Of a DNA stretch of 64,000 bases, positions 26,461-35,866 are shown in pieces; position 1 is the first letter of the stretch; every line of letters begins with the position of its first letter. Source of the stretch: Ensifer sp. WSM1721 (GTDB taxonomy: Bacteria > Pseudomonadota > Alphaproteobacteria > Rhizobiales > Rhizobiaceae); NCBI RefSeq assembly GCF_000513895.2, contig NZ_CP165784.1:62001-126000 (forward strand), given 5' to 3'. Under the pieces are notes generated by a model. That model was not told the origin of the DNA and did not search any database. It saw only the letters and a list, made by a program, of their open reading frames with translations. The position numbers and the translations under genes are program-made.

Positions 26461-27305
26461 GGCTCAGGACTCATTAATTGAGATAGAAGCAGCATGTTGC
26501 GGCGATGAGGATTGCGGAGAAGAAGGTGTGGGCGCATCGGTCGTATCGGGTTGCGATGCGTCTCCAGTCCTTGATCGCTGCCGAACATGTTTTCGATCCG
26601 GTATCGTTGTTTGTAGAGCACCGCGTCGTATTCGATGGGTTGCCGGCGGTTTCGTTTGGGCGGGATGCATGGGGAAATTCCCTTTTCCTTCAGCTCATTG
26701 CGAAACCAGTCGGCATCATAGCCGCGATCGGCCAGCAGCTCTTTGGCCTGCGGCAGGCGTTCGATGAGAGCACGTGCGCCCTTGAAGTCGCTGGCCTGCC
26801 CTTCGGTGAGCAGCAGCAGTAAAGGACGGCCAAGCCCGTCGGTAACGGCGTGAAGCTTGGAGTTCAGGCCGCCTTTGGTACGTCCGATACAGCGGGAAAG
26901 AGCCCCTTTTTAAGCAGGCTGGCTGCGGTTCGATGGGCTTTGAGATGGGTGGCATCGATCATCAGCCGGTCGCGCGTTCCCGCCTTGCCGGCGAGCGCTT
27001 CGAAGATACGGTTGAACACACCCATGCGGCTCCAGCGGATGAAGCGGTTGTAGAGGGTTTTGTGCGGGCCGTATGCCTGCGGCGCGTCTTTCCACTGAAG
27101 CCCATGTTTTATAACGTAAATGATCCCGCTGACGACCTTCAGGTCATCGGCCCTTTCGACGCCGTGGGCGAGCGGGAAATAAGGCCGGATCCGCCCGAAC
27201 TGCGACGGCGTTAGCAAAAACAAATCACTCATGGCAGCACCTCCTGCCATGTTGAATCAGAATCCGACCGAAAGCGGAAGTCCGTTAATCAATAGGTCCT
27301 GAGCC
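26461..27305 (-). mobile_element. IS5-family insertion sequence (IS427-like group), about 845 bp
   Basis: Imperfect terminal inverted repeats begin GGCTCAGGACTCATTAATTG at 26461 and, on the other strand from 27305, GGCTCAGGACCTATTGATTA. TA flanks both ends, consistent with the 2-bp TA target duplication of this group. A two-frame transposase lies inside. Confidence 0.85.
26474..27232 (-). pseudogene. IS5-family transposase (OrfA/OrfB) with an extra frameshift
   Basis: OrfA starts MSDLFLLTPSQFGRIRPYFP at 27232 and contains GLQWKDAPQAYGPHKTLYNR and the catalytic DDE aspartate in DRLMIDATHLKAHRTA. OrfB continues in another frame with GGLNSKLHAVTDGLGRP and LLADRGYDADWFRNEL, then RYRIENMFG with the catalytic Glu. 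A shift between OrfA and OrfB is normal for the group. A second change just after RIENMFG (about 26590) moves the C-terminus (DWRRIATRYDRCAHTFFSAI) out of frame, so this copy is probably inactive. Confidence 0.8.
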
Positions 27306-27544
27306 TAGATACCGACCATGACGCGGCGCTTGACATGCGGGATCGATCAGGAGCAGAGCCCCTACATATGCATGCTGCCGGAGCACAAGCTGGTGCGGCG
27401 CGGGCGAGAGATGATCGACCTGCTCGCGGGTGGAGGAGCCGAAACCGAAGCCGGCGAAGATACGGGCGGTGTCGTACGAGGCAGCGATCGTCCGGGTGTT
27501 CAAACGCATACGGTCGTCTCGTCCGGCCCTGACCCAACAAGCGG

Positions 27545-28501
27545 TCAGTACTCCCAGGGGCCCGGTACACAACGAAAGACGTCGCCGTCGGACGCCACAT
27601 GGCAGACGGACGGGAACGACAGGTGCGTGGCCACCAGCGACTCGCGGTTCGCCGCCAGCTCCCGCAAAAGACGGACCCGAACGCGAGCCGCCTCCTCTGG
27701 GTCGTGTTCGAAGCCGTTGTACCAGTCGGGGTGCTCGAACCCGACCTGGAACACGGCGTCGCCGGCAAATGTCAGCCGATTGCCGCCGGACGCCAGGCGG
27801 ACCACGCTGTGCCCGGGGGTGTGGCCGCCGGTGCGTTGGACGACCACCCCCGGCGCCACCTCGTACTCGTCCTCGAACTTCCGCAGCCGGCTGTGGTACT
27901 CTTGCAAGAACCGCTTGCCCGTCCGCCGAAGCGCGTCAGGGAACCCCGGCGGCATGGAGACGCGGGAGAAATCGGGCGACTCCCAGAACTCGGCCTCGGC
28001 GGTCGCCACGTGGATCCGCAGGTCCGGACGCAGCCGGTCCTTCATCCCGTCGACGAGCAGCCCGCCAATGTGGTCCATGTGCATGTGGGTGAGCACCACA
28101 TCGGTCACGGATGCGGGATCGATGCCGCCGGTCTCCAGTCGCTGGGCCAGCTTCCCGGCGCGCGGCAAGTCGGGGAACTCCATCCCTATCCCGGCGTCGA
28201 TGAGTATGGTCCGGCCACCGCTGCGCACCACGACCGCGTTCAGCGCCCACTCGAGCACGTCCGGCGGCAGGAACATCTCCTCCAGCCAAGCCGCCCGAAC
28301 AGTCGGGTCGACGTTGTGGCCCAACATCGCGCCTGGCAGCGATAGCACCCCATCGCTGACCACCATTACGTCAATCTCGCCGACCCGCAGCGCGTAGCGC
28401 GACGGAACCAACTCGGAATCCGGTCTACCGTGGGTGTACCTCGCGTGCACCTTGTCGGCGCAGTGCTTGACCGAAGGGTGTGAGATGTTGCCCAAGCTCA
28501 T
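27545..28501 (-). CDS. MBL-fold metallo-hydrolase
   Basis: This 318-residue metallo-beta-lactamase-fold protein has the HxHxDH zinc motif in VLTHMHMDHIGG (about residues 133-144), a later metal histidine in RTGGHTPGHSVV (about 226), the bridging aspartate in LTFAGDAVFQ, and a C-terminal ATHLSFP histidine. There is no signal peptide. The family includes lactonases and other esterases; quorum-quenching lactonases share this layout, but nothing here fixes the substrate. The ATG is preceded by GGAGG. It is followed on the same strand by cupin, reductase and esterase genes, but with gaps, so an operon is uncertain. Confidence 0.88.
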   Translation of the reverse strand: MSLGNISHPSVKHCADKVHARYTHGRPDSELVPSRYALRVGEIDVMVVSDGVLSLPGAMLGHNVDPTVRAAWLEEMFLPPDVLEWALNAVVVRSGGRTILIDAGIGMEFPDLPRAGKLAQRLETGGIDPASVTDVVLTHMHMDHIGGLLVDGMKDRLRPDLRIHVATAEAEFWESPDFSRVSMPPGFPDALRRTGKRFLQEYHSRLRKFEDEYEVAPGVVVQRTGGHTPGHSVVRLASGGNRLTFAGDAVFQVGFEHPDWYNGFEHDPEEAARVRVRLLRELAANRESLVATHLSFPSVCHVASDGDVFRCVPGPWEY

Positions 28502-28531
28502 GTCTGCCTCCTGCTGTGGTTGCCGTAACAG

Positions 28532-28921
28532 TCACTGTGCGGGCACGAGCGCCGGGGCGCCCTTGTCCTTGATCAAGAGCACCAGGAATTTCGCCGGCTG
28601 GGTGCCGCTTGCGTTCCTGTCGACGAGATGAACATCATCAGGGCCTTCATAGAAGGATTGTCCTGGTGTCAGGGTGACCTCTTGTCCGCCCTTCAGCTGC
28701 ATCACGACGGAGCCCTCCAGCACGTAAACAAACGCATGGGCATGGTGTCGGTGGATAGCGCTCGACCCGCCGGGCGCATGCTCGACTGTGATCAGCAGAG
28801 CTTCCCTGCCGGGATTCTCCGGAAGATCCTTAGACATGAGTGGCGTGACCTTAGGCTCCTGAGCCACCGCCGTGCCGATCATGAGGCACAGAAGAACCAA
28901 CGCGACGAGTTTGATCGTCAT
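28532..28921 (-). CDS. secreted cupin-domain protein
   Basis: This 129-residue protein has a signal peptide (residues 1-19, cleaved after AVA-like small residues) and one cupin barrel. Cupin motif 1 is SAIHRHHAHAFVYVLEGSV (metal-binding histidines and Glu), and motif 2 is LTPGQSFYEGPDDVHLVDRN. It would be a small periplasmic metal-binding barrel; enzymatic or sensory function is unknown. The ATG at 28921 has AAAGAGG upstream; the longer in-frame start at 29023 lacks support. Confidence 0.85.
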   Translation of the reverse strand: MTIKLVALVLLCLMIGTAVAQEPKVTPLMSKDLPENPGREALLITVEHAPGGSSAIHRHHAHAFVYVLEGSVVMQLKGGQEVTLTPGQSFYEGPDDVHLVDRNASGTQPAKFLVLLIKDKGAPALVPAQ

Positions 28922-28985
28922 AGTCGCCTCTTTCGTTCGTTGCCCGGGCCCACTCGGACAGACTGGGCGTATCTCCGATGCGAAA

Positions 28986-29499
28986 TCAGGCTGCTGCCTG
29001 TGAACGGCGGAGCCATTCGTCAAAACCGATGCGGCCGAGGCGCGCCTCTCCCAACGGCACGAGCGAGTGCTCCTCGACCCGGCTGCCGAAGTATCCGGCC
29101 TTGGGATCGCTCACGACCTCACGCGGGTCGCCGACCGCCTTTAGATAGCGGGCGACGATTTCGTTGAACGGCGCTCGTTCCGGCCCGGCGATCTCGACGA
29201 TGCCGCTTCGCGGCGCCGAGCGCGACATGGTGCCGGACGTTCGCTGCGGCCTCCGCCGCGAGAAGGTTGCGGCCGGAGGTCTCGAAGAATTGAAGCACCG
29301 CCTTGTCTTCAAATGAGGGCGAATTGGCGAGGTCGATCACGACCTGCGCGCCGGCCAGGGCCTCTATGAGGCCCTCGCCGGTGATGGTGTTGACGCCGCT
29401 GTTGGGCGAGGCGGCGACGACTTCGTGGCCGCCCTGGCGCAGAATGGCGACGGTCTTCGAGCCAATCAGGCCGGTGCCGCCGATGACGACGATCTTCAT
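28986..29499 (-). pseudogene. NAD(P)-binding NmrA/SDR-like protein with an internal deletion
   Basis: The first about 95 codons (29499-29215) encode the Rossmann start MKIVVIGGTGLIGSKTVAIL and LIEALAGAQVVIDLANSPSFE. The end, in another frame (about 29215-28986), encodes SGIVEIAGPERAPFNEIVAR and FDEWLRRSQAAA. About 100 residues that normally connect them are absent, and the two parts are out of frame at the junction. The gene is therefore a deletion remnant of an atypical SDR (YwnB/NmrA type). Confidence 0.8.
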
Positions 29500-29617
29500 G
29501 GTTTATCCTCGCTTGTCTACGATGGTCGGTATGTTCGCCGGCCGTTGCGCTTCCGCTATCAGCGGCGATGCCGCTCGGGATGCCGGGCGGCTGGTTGTTG
29601 CTCTGATTGGCCTCGCA

Positions 29618-30565
29618 TCAGTCGGCGAAGACCTTGCGCAGATAATCTGACGCCTGATCGACGGCGCCACGCACCGGGGGCGTGCTCGCGATCGGGTTGA
29701 GCAGCATAAAGTCGTGAATCGTGCCATTGTAGCGGACCGACCTGACCGGAACGCCAGCGGCAGCGAGCTTGCGGCCATAGGCCTCGCCCTCGTCGCGCAG
29801 CACGTCGTTCTCGTCGACCAAGAGCAGCGTCTGCGGCAGGCCCTCGAGCTGCTCCGAGCTGGCGTTGATCGGCGAGACGTGAATGTCGGTGCGCTTGGAA
29901 ACGTCGGGCAGATACTGATCCCAGAACCATTCCATCCCCTTCTTGGTCAGCCACGGACCCTCGGCAAACTCCCTGTAGGAGCCGGTTGACATTGAGGCGT
30001 CAGTGACCGGATAGAAGAGAAGCTGTGCCTTCACGTCAGGGCCGTTGCGTTCTTTGGCGAGCAGCGCGACCACGGCCGTCATGTTACCGCCAACACTATC
30101 GCCTGCGATCGCAATTCGGCTGGCAACCGCGCCGAACTCGTCGGGATGCTCGGCGACATACTTGAGCACTGCATAACTTTCCTCGACCGCGACGGGATAG
30201 CGGCTCTCGGGCGAGCGATCATAGTCGACGAACACCACGACGGCGTTTGCTCCAATGGTCAGCTCGCGGACCAGCCGATCATGCGTCTCGCGGTCGCCCA
30301 GCACCCAGCCGCCGCCGTGGGTGTAGATCACCACGGGCAGCGGGCCTTTGGCGCTCTCCGGCCGATAGATCCGGATGTCGGTGCGACCCTTGGGGCCGAC
30401 ATTGAGGACACGATCCTCGCTGCGCGCGGGCGCGAGCTTTACCGGCACCGACTTCTGGGCGCCGGCGAGCACCTTGCGAGCCGCCTCGGGCGAGAGCGTG
30501 TAGATGGGCGGTGCGCCGGCAAGGCCGTCGATGAAGGCTTGTGTGGTAGGCTCGAGCTGACTCAT
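29618..30565 (-). CDS. alpha/beta hydrolase of the HSL-type esterase family
   Basis: This 315-residue esterase/lipase has the oxyanion-hole HGGGW motif in VVIYTHGGGWVLGDRETHDR (about residues 79-98) and the nucleophile elbow IAGDSVGGNMTAV (Ser about 152). The acidic residue is in LLLVDENDVLRDEGEAYG (about 246-263) and the histidine in GTIHDFMLLN (about 280). The length is normal and there is no signal peptide, so it is probably cytoplasmic. It likely hydrolyses short-chain esters; the physiological substrate is unknown. GGAGG lies 6 bases before the ATG. It is a single gene next to the deleted NmrA-like pseudogene. Confidence 0.9.
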   Translation of the reverse strand: MSQLEPTTQAFIDGLAGAPPIYTLSPEAARKVLAGAQKSVPVKLAPARSEDRVLNVGPKGRTDIRIYRPESAKGPLPVVIYTHGGGWVLGDRETHDRLVRELTIGANAVVVFVDYDRSPESRYPVAVEESYAVLKYVAEHPDEFGAVASRIAIAGDSVGGNMTAVVALLAKERNGPDVKAQLLFYPVTDASMSTGSYREFAEGPWLTKKGMEWFWDQYLPDVSKRTDIHVSPINASSEQLEGLPQTLLLVDENDVLRDEGEAYGRKLAAAGVPVRSVRYNGTIHDFMLLNPIASTPPVRGAVDQASDYLRKVFAD

Positions 30566-30668
30566 TGAGGTTCCTCCGGTGTTATCCGACCGTCCTCAGC
30601 CCTTCGCGAAGCGCCTGCAATCGGCTTGCAAATGGTGCAGGTGATGCACCATTGAGCGATCCGATCAT

Positions 30669-30743
30669 TTTTGTTTGGCTGTACCCGCCCCCGACAAACG
30701 CAATGACACGACTACGCAATGCTTGTGGATGTGATTTGCCCAT
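30669..30743 (-). pseudogene. IS630-family transposase, N-terminal scrap
   Basis: MGKSHPQALRSRVIAFVGGG matches the conserved start of IS630-type transposases of rhizobia. Similarity ends after about 20-25 codons, so only the extreme 5' end remains. The rest of 30744-31263 shows no supported gene. Confidence 0.55.
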
Positions 30744-31263
30744 GGCGTCCCTCCCGTCGAGGAAGCGAACCACAGCCAACCCGATTTGTGAATCTGGAAT
30801 CCTGAAAATCGCGACGCGCTTTAGTGAACCATAGCACGTCGCGCGAACCTGCGGAATTCACGTTTGCGAAGGACTCTCAAAGCAGGCTGCAATGTCAGAA
30901 TGTCGCCCTTCTTGTCGCCGACCGGAACGAGCAGGGAACACCATTTTCCAGACGTTCCTGGCACTTCTCCGAACCGGACTTTCGCGTTTCGCCCCGAGTC
31001 GACCCGATGCGAGCGGTTTCGGAGCGGCGACTGCTCTTGCGACCGTGGCTCTCACTACCAGCGCAGCTTTTCCCGGCAATTCCGAGATTGTTTATGACAG
31101 TTTGATGACAGAGAATGCTTCGTCCCTTCGCTCTGCCAAAGGAACGTTCAGCGGCCGCGTTCACCAGGTCCCAAACTCAATCCCTGATCGGTTCAAGATG
31201 AGATCTCGACCAGGGTCCGGCCGTGCTGGCGATGGGAACGCAACTGAGAAGGAGGCAATTTCA

Positions 31264-31572
31264 ATGGCAATTCTCGAAGATGCATTCAAAGGCGGAAACG
31301 TCTTAACGGGCCTGGCGATCGGAGTGGGCGCTCTCGTTTTAGCGCCGGTCGTAACCCCATTGCTGCGTCCGGTTATCAAGACGGTTCTGAAGGCAGGTCT
31401 GGTTGCTTACGATCAAGCCCGAGTGGCTTATGCCGAGATGAACGAGAGAGCGTCCGACCTCGTCGCCGAATCGAGAGCGGAAATTGCTGGGAGTGGAACA
31501 GAAACGGCGGAAACTGGAGGCGGCCCGCGCCGTCCCGCCGAGAGGAAGACTGCAGCCACTTCCAGCAGCTAG
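31264..31572 (+). CDS. DUF5132-like small membrane protein
   Basis: This 102-residue protein begins MAILEDAFKGGNVLTGLAIG with one hydrophobic segment (about 13-35) followed by LRPVIKTVLKAGLVAYDQ, the DUF5132 pattern. The remainder is polar and low-complexity (EIAGSGTETAETGGG and a basic tail). Homologues occur near metal-transport and stress genes, but the function is unknown. An AAGGAGG ribosome site precedes the ATG at 31264; the frame is open upstream but that part does not look coding. The short hypothetical gene at 31681 follows on the same strand. Confidence 0.75.
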   Translation: MAILEDAFKGGNVLTGLAIGVGALVLAPVVTPLLRPVIKTVLKAGLVAYDQARVAYAEMNERASDLVAESRAEIAGSGTETAETGGGPRRPAERKTAATSSS

Positions 31573-31680
31573 TTTGATTAGGGAAGGCGAGAATACTTTC
31601 ACGGCGAGGCAGGGCGCTTCTTGGCTCGCCGCCTGGCGCTGTGATATCGGGGCTAACGTGGCAGGCGGCAAGGAGGAGGC

Positions 31681-32055
31681 ATGCAGCGCCAAAGAGAGGG
31701 AAGGGTGCCTTCGAGTGGGCCTTACTGGACCGAGCCGCTACCGATAGACCCGGGAGAGCTCAGCCCCTTGATCCAGTGCGCGATCGTTCAGCAAGCCGAA
31801 CGCAGCGGTTTCGAAGGATATGTCCTGCAGCTATACGACGTGTTGGAGGCGGAAAAGCCTACCGGCATTTTCGAGATCGCCTTCAACCCGAAGACCGGTA
31901 TGGCGTGCGCCATCTACGAGGCGGAGGCGCCGGTCGCGAAACATTCGGGACCGGTCGTGCTCTCGACAGAGCCGCTTTGGTTTGCAGCATCCGATCCCCA
32001 AAACGCGGCCGACGTCTTCTATGAGTTGCTGGTTGATCGTGCCGTCGATGCGTGA
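31681..32055 (+). CDS. hypothetical protein
   Basis: This 124-residue soluble protein with an AAGGAGG ribosome site has no recognised domain. It is acidic and moderately hydrophobic (PLIQCAIVQQAERSGFEGYV; GIFEIAFNPKTGMACAIYEA), consistent with a small alpha/beta fold. It lies 109 bp after the DUF5132-like gene on the same strand and may share its transcript. Confidence 0.55.
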   Translation: MQRQREGRVPSSGPYWTEPLPIDPGELSPLIQCAIVQQAERSGFEGYVLQLYDVLEAEKPTGIFEIAFNPKTGMACAIYEAEAPVAKHSGPVVLSTEPLWFAASDPQNAADVFYELLVDRAVDA

Positions 32056-32523
32056 CGCCGCCGCGCCCTGGCAGGATTGGGAGCGTGGTCCCTCGCGCGA
32101 TGAATGCGACAGCTCGCCCTGCCGCTCCCGAGGAGATCTTAGTAAGATCTGGGAACCAGCCGGCGACCCGGCATGCTCAACGTGCTCTCGCATCTTCGCT
32201 AGAATTGTCTGCAATGCGGGACATTGGCGACCTTTCAAACCTTCAGGCGAACGACTGAAACGGGTCGATCCTTCCGGTTCGCATCCGTCGCAGAAGGGTG
32301 GAGAGCCGAAGTCCGACACGAACGCGCCGAACAGCCGGAATGCGCACTTTTTCTGACTTCGACGCCTGCGGGGTAGGACTCATTGATGGTATGGGTTGGC
32401 CGCTACGCCTGATCGCGCGCCCGACGTGGGGAATACCGGCGGGTCTGCAAGGGATGCTGTTCGGACCGAGGTTCAATCATGATCGACAACCGCCTCACCA
32501 TCCTGAATGGGGTGATTACAAGA
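32056..32523. other. intergenic region without recognised content
   Basis: No frame has protein-like composition or known motifs. It ends at the first copy of the 295-bp repeat. Confidence 0.4.
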
Positions 32524-32818
32524 TGTCGTTTGGCAGCTAATCATGAGAATGCGGCTGTTTCGCCTTAGTTTGGCAGGTAATTTGAGAATGGAGCTCAATC
32601 GAACTGTAACGAGAGATATATTCTATCGCATTGTTTCTATTCGATTTTTGCTTCTGCTTTCAAAAAAGTTGTGCGGTGGTGCGCCGGGCTGCCTTCTCAA
32701 ATTAAATGCCAAAATGTCCGGCGTGGGTCTCAAATTAAGTGGCAATTCTCAATTTTGATGCACGGCTAACTATTTGAAATTATTGCATCGCGAGTCTTAC
32801 GATTAAATGCAAACGACA
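32524..32818. repeat. 295-bp IS-like repeat, copy 1 (left of gibberellin locus)
   Basis: The element starts TGTCGTTTGGCAGCTAAT and ends ATTAAATGCAAACGACA, so its termini are imperfect inverted repeats. Inside each end, further copies of a TTTGGCA-TTAAT-TGAGAAT motif occur (inverted at the right side as CTCAAATTAAATGCCAAA), which is the multiple-repeat layout of IS21-family termini. It has no gene of its own. The right end interrupts the 3' end of the ISL3-type transposase remnant. Copy 2, in the same orientation, is at 43572-43867. Confidence 0.85.
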
Positions 32819-34301
32819 ATGGCATCGATATCCCGGCGCAAAAACACGTGCGAAACGCATGATCGCGATGAGATCGGTTTCGATGGCGTCGTCGATCCAG
32901 TCGTCCAGCGCTTCCGAATTCCTGCTGCGCAGGATTCCGTTGAAGCGCATCGCCAAACTCCGCATCTTTGCGAACGCGACCGAGCCCTGCTTCAAGGTAT
33001 CGACTTTTCTTGCCTGACGGTCCGTCAGCAGGCCGCGCGGCTTTATGCATAATGCTGCGGCAACGACAGACGAGATGATATGGCCGGTATCGGGATCACG
33101 AACCGGTTCTGAATCGAATTCTTCTGGAGGAGTGTCATCGGGCTGCACCTTCTCAGCGTCACGCCAGACCTTCAACAAGCGCTCCAGATTGGCACGACTA
33201 CCAGTGTAGCCGCGGTTTTTAATATCGTAAAACACATGGCGTCCAATGCGATTTCCGTCCTTCCAGCATTGAGTCAGGAAGGCTTCAAAATACAATGGTG
33301 ATGTCGAGTTCAAAGTCGCGCGTTGCCGGTCTCGAGGCTTTCTGAAAGTGAGCCAATTCGCGATGCTGCGGCGCTCGTATCCAGTCCGCCGGGCAATCTC
33401 GCTATAAGAAAGTCCTTGTTGGCGCAGGGCGTGAAGCATCTCGAAGATTTCCTGACGCGACTGCCTATGGGCCAAGCGGGCGCGGCGGTGTTGTGCTGTG
33501 GTGCTGGCAATAGCCTCTACTGACAAAATCGGCCTGACATGGGCGTGACCGTAGAGGCTCATCTGTTCCTTGATCGCCGCCCTAAGATTTTGGACCAGGT
33601 GGAAGCGATCAGCCACCTGTTGGGCCTGTGGAGCACCCTCGCGGGCAGCCTGAGCATACAAGCCGCAGCGATCCCGACTGACGACCTCGATAGTGGGGGC
33701 GTTCTTGCAACCACGCCTTTGCGCTCTCTGCGCTGCGGTGGTCCAAAAATATCGACAACCGATCGGCGCTCGAGATCGACCATGATGGTGCCGTACCGCG
33801 TGGAGCGCCGCCAGCTCCAATCATCAATGCCAACCACCTTTATTTCGATTTCTTGGCTGGAGGCAGCAGCATTGCGTTTCGTTTTCCGCAAGGTCGTATC
33901 GTCGCTGATCGGCATTCCGAGCCGATGCATCAAGCGCTCACCAGGCCGACCGCCCATGCTGTGATAATCAGGCCGACAATCTCCGCCATCCTTTCAGTCC
34001 GGCGCGCATAAGACGACGCTATCTTCGGCAACCGATCTGTGAAGGTTCGTCGATTACATTTCCGATGTCTGCACTGCCATCGGCACAGTGAGAGCATAAC
34101 CTTCACGGCCCGCCCCTGAACTGGCAAGTCGTGGAGGCTACGGTTGTGCCAGCCGTGTCGATGACGGCTTCGTGACCCGCAGTCAGGGCAAATTCCGATT
34201 GGTTTTGCAACTGCGGAAACAACCCAATTTTCTTGACCCACAAGGGTGACACCCAGAACCTTTACCCCTGGGCCGGGCGACCATTTCGATTTCCTTCGCA
34301 T
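32819..34301 (-). pseudogene. ISL3-family transposase, multiply frameshifted and 3'-truncated
   Basis: The N-terminus at 34301 has the ISL3 zinc finger (PIGICPDCGSRSRHRHGWHN, then CRWQCRHRKCNRRTF). The DDE region continues in other frames: EIEIKVVGIDDWSWRRSTRY (about 33870), then QQVADRFHLVQNLRAAIKEQ and the long C-terminal part to RSRNSEALDDWIDDA. At least three frame changes occur (about 33940, 33800-33700 and 32870). The protein is cut at RDIDAI by the 295-bp repeat. A possible outer end of the element, reading TGTCGCTTGGCAGATAA on the minus strand, lies at 34386. Confidence 0.85.
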
Positions 34302-34389
34302 TCACGCAGATAGCAATGCGCTCGCTAACACTCTGTTAACCACACAATTTTGAGGAAGAACCCGGTTATCTGCCAAGCGACATCGGGTT

Positions 34390-34405
34390 TGTCGCGTCCG
34401 CGACA
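34390..34405 (+). promoter_or_regulatory. NifA upstream activator sequence
   Basis: TGTCGCGTCCGCGACA is a perfect TGT-N10-ACA NifA binding site, itself highly palindromic. It lies 85 bp upstream of the -24 element at 34491, the normal distance for NifA enhancers. Confidence 0.8.
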
Positions 34406-34490
34406 TGGTGATGTTCGGCCCAGGCGTGCCGCGCTCAGTTAAGACATTGAATGTTGTGCAGAGCAGTTTATCTGAGGCGCTCCCTGCAGT

Positions 34491-34505
34491 TGGCACGATT
34501 CTTGC
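34491..34505 (+). promoter_or_regulatory. sigma-54 (-24/-12) promoter of the gibberellin operon
   Basis: TGGCACGATTCTTGC matches the RpoN consensus TGGCAC-N5-TTGC exactly, including the invariant GG and GC with correct spacing. It ends 64 bp before the CYP112 start codon. With the NifA site upstream, this predicts expression under low-oxygen, nitrogen-fixing conditions. Confidence 0.85.
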
Positions 34506-34569
34506 CGCCCTAGTTGACTGCGGCACACGCCGGCATGCCCTTCCATCGCTTAGAGAGTGGAGTGCCACC

Positions 34570-35772
34570 ATGTACGAACAACCCTTGCCGACGCTGCCGA
34601 TGTGGCGCGTCGATCACATCGAGCCCTCGCCCGAGATGTTGGCGCTATGCGCGAACGGTCCGATCCACAGCGTGCGTTTCCCGTCCGGGCACGAAGGCTG
34701 GTGGGTGACAGGCTACGACGAGGCCAAGGCGGTGCTGTCCGACGCGGCGTTCCGGCCCGCGGGAATCCCGCCGGCGGCATTCACCCCGGATTCGGTGATC
34801 CTCGGTTCGCCAGGATGGCTTGTCTCGCACGAGGGGGGCGAGCATGCCCGGTTACGCACGATCGTGGCGCCGGCCTTCAGCGACCGCAGGGTGAAGCTGC
34901 TCGCGCAGCAGGTCGAGGCGATCGCCGCGCAGTTGTTCGAGACGCTGGCGGCCCAGCCCCAGCCCGCCGACCTGCGGCGCCACCTCTCCTTTCCGCTTCC
35001 GGCCATGGTCATCAGCGCGCTGATGGGCGTGCTCTACGAGGATCACGCCTTTTTCGCCGGGCTGTCCGACGAGGTGATGACGCACCAGCATGAAAGCGGC
35101 CCGCGCAGCGCGTCGCGACTGGCCTGGGAAGAACTGCGTGCCTACATTCGCGGCAAGATGCGGGACAAGCGCAAGGATCCGGGCGACAACCTGCTGACGG
35201 ATCTGCTCGCGGCGGTCGACCAGGGCAAGGCGACCGAGGAAGAGGCGATCGGCTTGGCGGCGGGCATGCTGGTGGCGGGGCACGAGAGCACCGTCGCGCA
35301 GATCGAATTCGGCCTGCTGGCCATGTTCCGCCATCCGCAACAGCGCGAACGCCTGGTCGGCGATCCATCCCTGGTGGACAAGGCGGTGGAGGAAATCCTG
35401 CGCATGTACCCGCCGGGCGCGGGCTGGGACGGCATCATGCGCTATCCCAGGACCGACGTGACCATCGCGGGCGTGCATATTCCCGCGGAGAGCAAGGTGC
35501 TGGTCGGCCTGCCGGCGACATCGTTTGATCCGCGCCATTTTGACGACCCGGAAATCTTCGACATCGGACGCGACGAAAACCCGCATCTGGCGTTCTCCTA
35601 CGGGCCGCACTACTGCATCGGCGTGGCGCTGGCCAGGCTGGAACTCAAGGTGGTGTTCGGTTCGATCTTCCAGCGCTTTCCCGCGCTGCGTCTGGCCGTG
35701 GCGCCCGAAGAACTGAAGCTGCGCAAGGAGATCATCACTGGCGGGTTCGAGGAGTTCCCGGTGCTCTGGTGA
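34570..35772 (+). CDS. cyp112: cytochrome P450 CYP112 (gibberellin C-20 oxidase)
   Basis: This 400-residue soluble bacterial P450 is the first gene of the operon. The I-helix oxygen-binding motif is [15 protein letters not shown] (about 230-245), the K-helix ExxR is EEILR, and the haem ligand is Cys349 in [17 protein letters not shown]. The N-terminus [20 protein letters not shown] matches rhizobial CYP112 proteins. In characterised bacterial pathways CYP112 removes C-20 from GA12 by successive oxidation through GA15 and GA24 to GA9. The ATG at 34570 gives the family length; the frame is open upstream but that sequence holds the promoter. The second P450 gene starts 94 bp downstream. Confidence 0.93.
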   Translation: MYEQPLPTLPMWRVDHIEPSPEMLALCANGPIHSVRFPSGHEGWWVTGYDEAKAVLSDAAFRPAGIPPAAFTPDSVILGSPGWLVSHEGGEHARLRTIVAPAFSDRRVKLLAQQVEAIAAQLFETLAAQPQPADLRRHLSFPLPAMVISALMGVLYEDHAFFAGLSDEVMTHQHESGPRSASRLAWEELRAYIRGKMRDKRKDPGDNLLTDLLAAVDQGKATEEEAIGLAAGMLVAGHESTVAQIEFGLLAMFRHPQQRERLVGDPSLVDKAVEEILRMYPPGAGWDGIMRYPRTDVTIAGVHIPAESKVLVGLPATSFDPRHFDDPEIFDIGRDENPHLAFSYGPHYCIGVALARLELKVVFGSIFQRFPALRLAVAPEELKLRKEIITGGFEEFPVLW

Positions 35773-35866
35773 TGCGCGGACGCCGCCGGGAATCGCGATC
35801 TTCTCCGCAATTTGCCGGCGCGCCTGGCGCGCGCTGGTCAGATCAGCCAGCCAACAGGTAACCAAG

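Noticed and set aside
27318..28397. 359-codon plus-strand frame opposite the MBL-fold hydrolase
   Set aside because: The minus strand encodes the HxHxDH metallo-hydrolase; the plus frame is Ser/Thr/Arg-rich and motif-free.
34405..34569. In-frame upstream extension of cyp112, possibly a CYP115 remnant
   Set aside because: The residues do not show a P450 haem or other motif, and the stretch holds the NifA and sigma-54 elements, so I treat it as promoter.
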